A stretch of DNA of 6,639 nucleotides from Thiomonas sp. Lineage in GTDB: Bacteria; Pseudomonadota; Gammaproteobacteria; Burkholderiales; Burkholderiaceae_C. A program made the translations under genes and the position numbers. The DNA is taken from assembly GCA_028706735.1 (NCBI GenBank), contig JAQTVS010000157.1, positions 1-6,639 of the forward strand, read 5' to 3'. Shown here one piece after another: positions 5,342 to 6,639 of the stretch (the stretch's first letter is position 1; every line of letters starts with the position of its first letter). The notes under the pieces were generated by a model. The model saw nothing but the letters and a program-made list of their open reading frames with translations, was not told the DNA's origin and did no database searches.

Positions 5342-6598
5342 ATGTCGAGTCAAGAGCAGCCCCGATTAGACCAAAATCCCCCGAGCGCATCACAAATGCA
5401 ACATTTGGCGACCCGCTTGCAACACCATCCCTACCAGCCGCCCGAAGGCTTCAGCGCCGTGGAGCCCGGCGTGCACCACGCCTCCACCGTGCTGTTCGCC
5501 AACGTGGCCGCGATGCGCGCACGCGACTGGCGCAGCAAGGACGGCTACACCTACGGCCTGCACGGCACGCCCACCACCTTCCTGCTGGAGGAGCGGCTCG
5601 CCAGCCTGGACGGCGCACGCCACTGCCTGCTCTGCCCCTCGGGCCTGTCAGCCATTACCCTGATCGACCAGGCGCTGCTCGTCCAGGGCGACCATGTTCT
5701 GCTGCCCGCCAACGCCTACGGCCCCGGGCGCGAATTTGCCGAGCGCCTGCTGGCCGGCTGGGGCATCACCCACAGCCTCTACGACCCCTTGGCCACAGCC
5801 GACCAACTCGACGCCCTCATCACCCCCGCCACCCGGCTGATCTGGCTCGAAGCGCCCGGCTCCGTCACCATGGAAATGCCCGATCTGCGTGGCCTGGCGG
5901 CTGCGGCAAAAGCCCGCGGCGTGCGCACCGCCATCGACGCCACCTGGGCTGCGGGCATCGCGCTGCAACCCTTCGACCTGGGCATCGACATCGTCATGCA
6001 AGCCCTCACCAAATACCAGAGCGGCGGCGCCGATGTGCTGATGGGCAGCGTCAGCACCCGCGATGACGCCCTGCACGAGGCGCTGCTTTTCGCCCATATG
6101 CGCCTGGGCCTGGGCGTCTGCGGCGACGACGCCGCCAAAGTGCTGCGCGGCCTGCACAGCCTGCCGCTGCGTTACCACGCCCACGACGCCGCGGCACGCC
6201 GCATCGCCACCTGGCTGCACGCCCAGCCGCAAGTGGCGCAAGTGCTGCATCCCGCTTTGCCGGGCAGTCCGGGACACGCCTTCTGGGCGCGCGATTGCAG
6301 TGCGGCGGCGGGGCTCTTCAGCGTCGTGTTTCGCGACGAGATCGAAACGGCGCAAATCGACGCCTTCGTCGATGCCCTGCGCCTTTTCAAGATCGGCTAT
6401 TCCTGGGGCGGCCCGGTCAGTCTGGCCGTGCCCTACGACGTGCGGGCCGTGCGTCCGGCGGGACGCTGGCCGCACAAGGGCGGCCTGGTGCGCCTGGCCA
6501 TCGGCCTGGAGGACGCTGACGATCTGATTGCCGACTTGAAGCAGGCGATGCAGCGGCTTATTTCCACAGATTGTTTCGAGGGCGGGCTATCACCCTAG
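5342..6598 (+). CDS. metC: Cystathionine beta-lyase (PLP enzyme)
   Basis: This cytoplasmic pyridoxal-phosphate enzyme cleaves cystathionine to homocysteine, pyruvate and ammonia, the step before methionine synthesis. With ATG 5342 it has 418 residues, slightly longer than the usual ~395 because of an N-terminal tail of about 20 residues. Cys/Met-metabolism family features are clear: YTYGLHGTPTT with Tyr71, the CPSGLSAI phosphate-binding segment, AIDATWAAG with Asp199, and ALTKYQSGGADVLMG with the PLP lysine Lys224. The Asp-Lys distance of 25 matches E. coli MetC (D185/K210). The C-terminal GYSWGGPVSL is typical of beta-lyases rather than of cystathionine gamma-synthases. The usual GHSD after the lysine loop is SGGAD here. 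The start is supported by GGAG (5330-5333) 8 nt upstream. The frame is open back to 5012, but that part shows no family similarity. A downstream gene may follow with a gap of 7 nt. Confidence 0.9.
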   Translation: MSSQEQPRLDQNPPSASQMQHLATRLQHHPYQPPEGFSAVEPGVHHASTVLFANVAAMRARDWRSKDGYTYGLHGTPTTFLLEERLASLDGARHCLLCPSGLSAITLIDQALLVQGDHVLLPANAYGPGREFAERLLAGWGITHSLYDPLATADQLDALITPATRLIWLEAPGSVTMEMPDLRGLAAAAKARGVRTAIDATWAAGIALQPFDLGIDIVMQALTKYQSGGADVLMGSVSTRDDALHEALLFAHMRLGLGVCGDDAAKVLRGLHSLPLRYHAHDAAARRIATWLHAQPQVAQVLHPALPGSPGHAFWARDCSAAAGLFSVVFRDEIETAQIDAFVDALRLFKIGYSWGGPVSLAVPYDVRAVRPAGRWPHKGGLVRLAIGLEDADDLIADLKQAMQRLISTDCFEGGLSP

Positions 6599-6605
6599 GG
6601 AGCCC

Positions 6606-6639
6606 ATGGCTTTTTCAATCCGCGCCCGGGGTTTAATCC
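6606..6639 (+). CDS. Possible next gene after metC, first codons only
   Basis: ATG 6606 begins the frame MAFSIRARGLI, which runs off the window. AGGGAG (6597-6602) overlaps the metC TAG and lies 3 nt before the ATG, a short but possible ribosome binding site. The 7-nt gap after the metC stop would fit a cotranscribed gene. A basic start followed by hydrophobic residues could be a membrane or exported protein, but 11 residues cannot decide this. Confidence 0.4.
   Translation, partial: MAFSIRARGLI

Noticed and set aside
5052..5369. 105-codon ORF from GTG 5052 before metC
   Set aside because: Its translation follows the extragenic hairpin block. I keep only the orphan ribosome-binding-like site inside it as a low-interest finding.
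5648..6475. Minus-strand 275-codon ORF within metC
   Set aside because: Antisense shadow of metC with no recognisable motifs.

Overview
The window is GC-rich bacterial chromosome. Gene content, codon use and the type of C/G-rich extragenic repeat suggest a betaproteobacterium of the order Burkholderiales; a Thiomonas-like organism is a guess from general resemblance, not a demonstrated assignment. Most of it is ordinary housekeeping DNA, with a scarred zone of mobile-element debris at about 1.5-2.0 kb and a damaged left edge.

Left edge (1-267): on the minus strand, just downstream of a secreted beta-propeller gene (268-1341), lies the first ~36 codons of a two-component response regulator receiver domain (236 down to about 129). 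The similarity stops inside an inverted repeat, and a short unrelated coding start with a good ribosome binding site follows at the window edge. Middle scar (about 1440-1988): a 5' fragment of an IS3-family OrfA is cut off by a tiny inverted-repeat remnant (1752-1817). This abuts a 170-bp palindromic MITE-like repeat (1819-1988) bounded by CTAG.

Minus-strand housekeeping block (1995-4946), in transcription order: a CNNM/CBS/CorC-domain membrane protein resembling PaeA/YtfL, then an AEC-family transporter 72 nt downstream, then a SixA-type phosphohistidine phosphatase. The first two are probably cotranscribed. Their junction carries three 14-bp tandem repeats that can form mutually exclusive hairpins. 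A weak hairpin terminator candidate follows the AEC gene, so sixA may have its own promoter.

Right part (4947-6639): a 395-bp divergent intergenic region with a cluster of strong hairpins, then metC (cystathionine beta-lyase, last step to homocysteine) on the plus strand. The first codons of a possible cotranscribed gene lie just after the metC stop. No new defence, CRISPR or biosynthetic system is visible. The points worth a second look are the cryptic response-regulator fragment, the two nested mini-elements and the repeat-hairpin switch between the two transporter genes.
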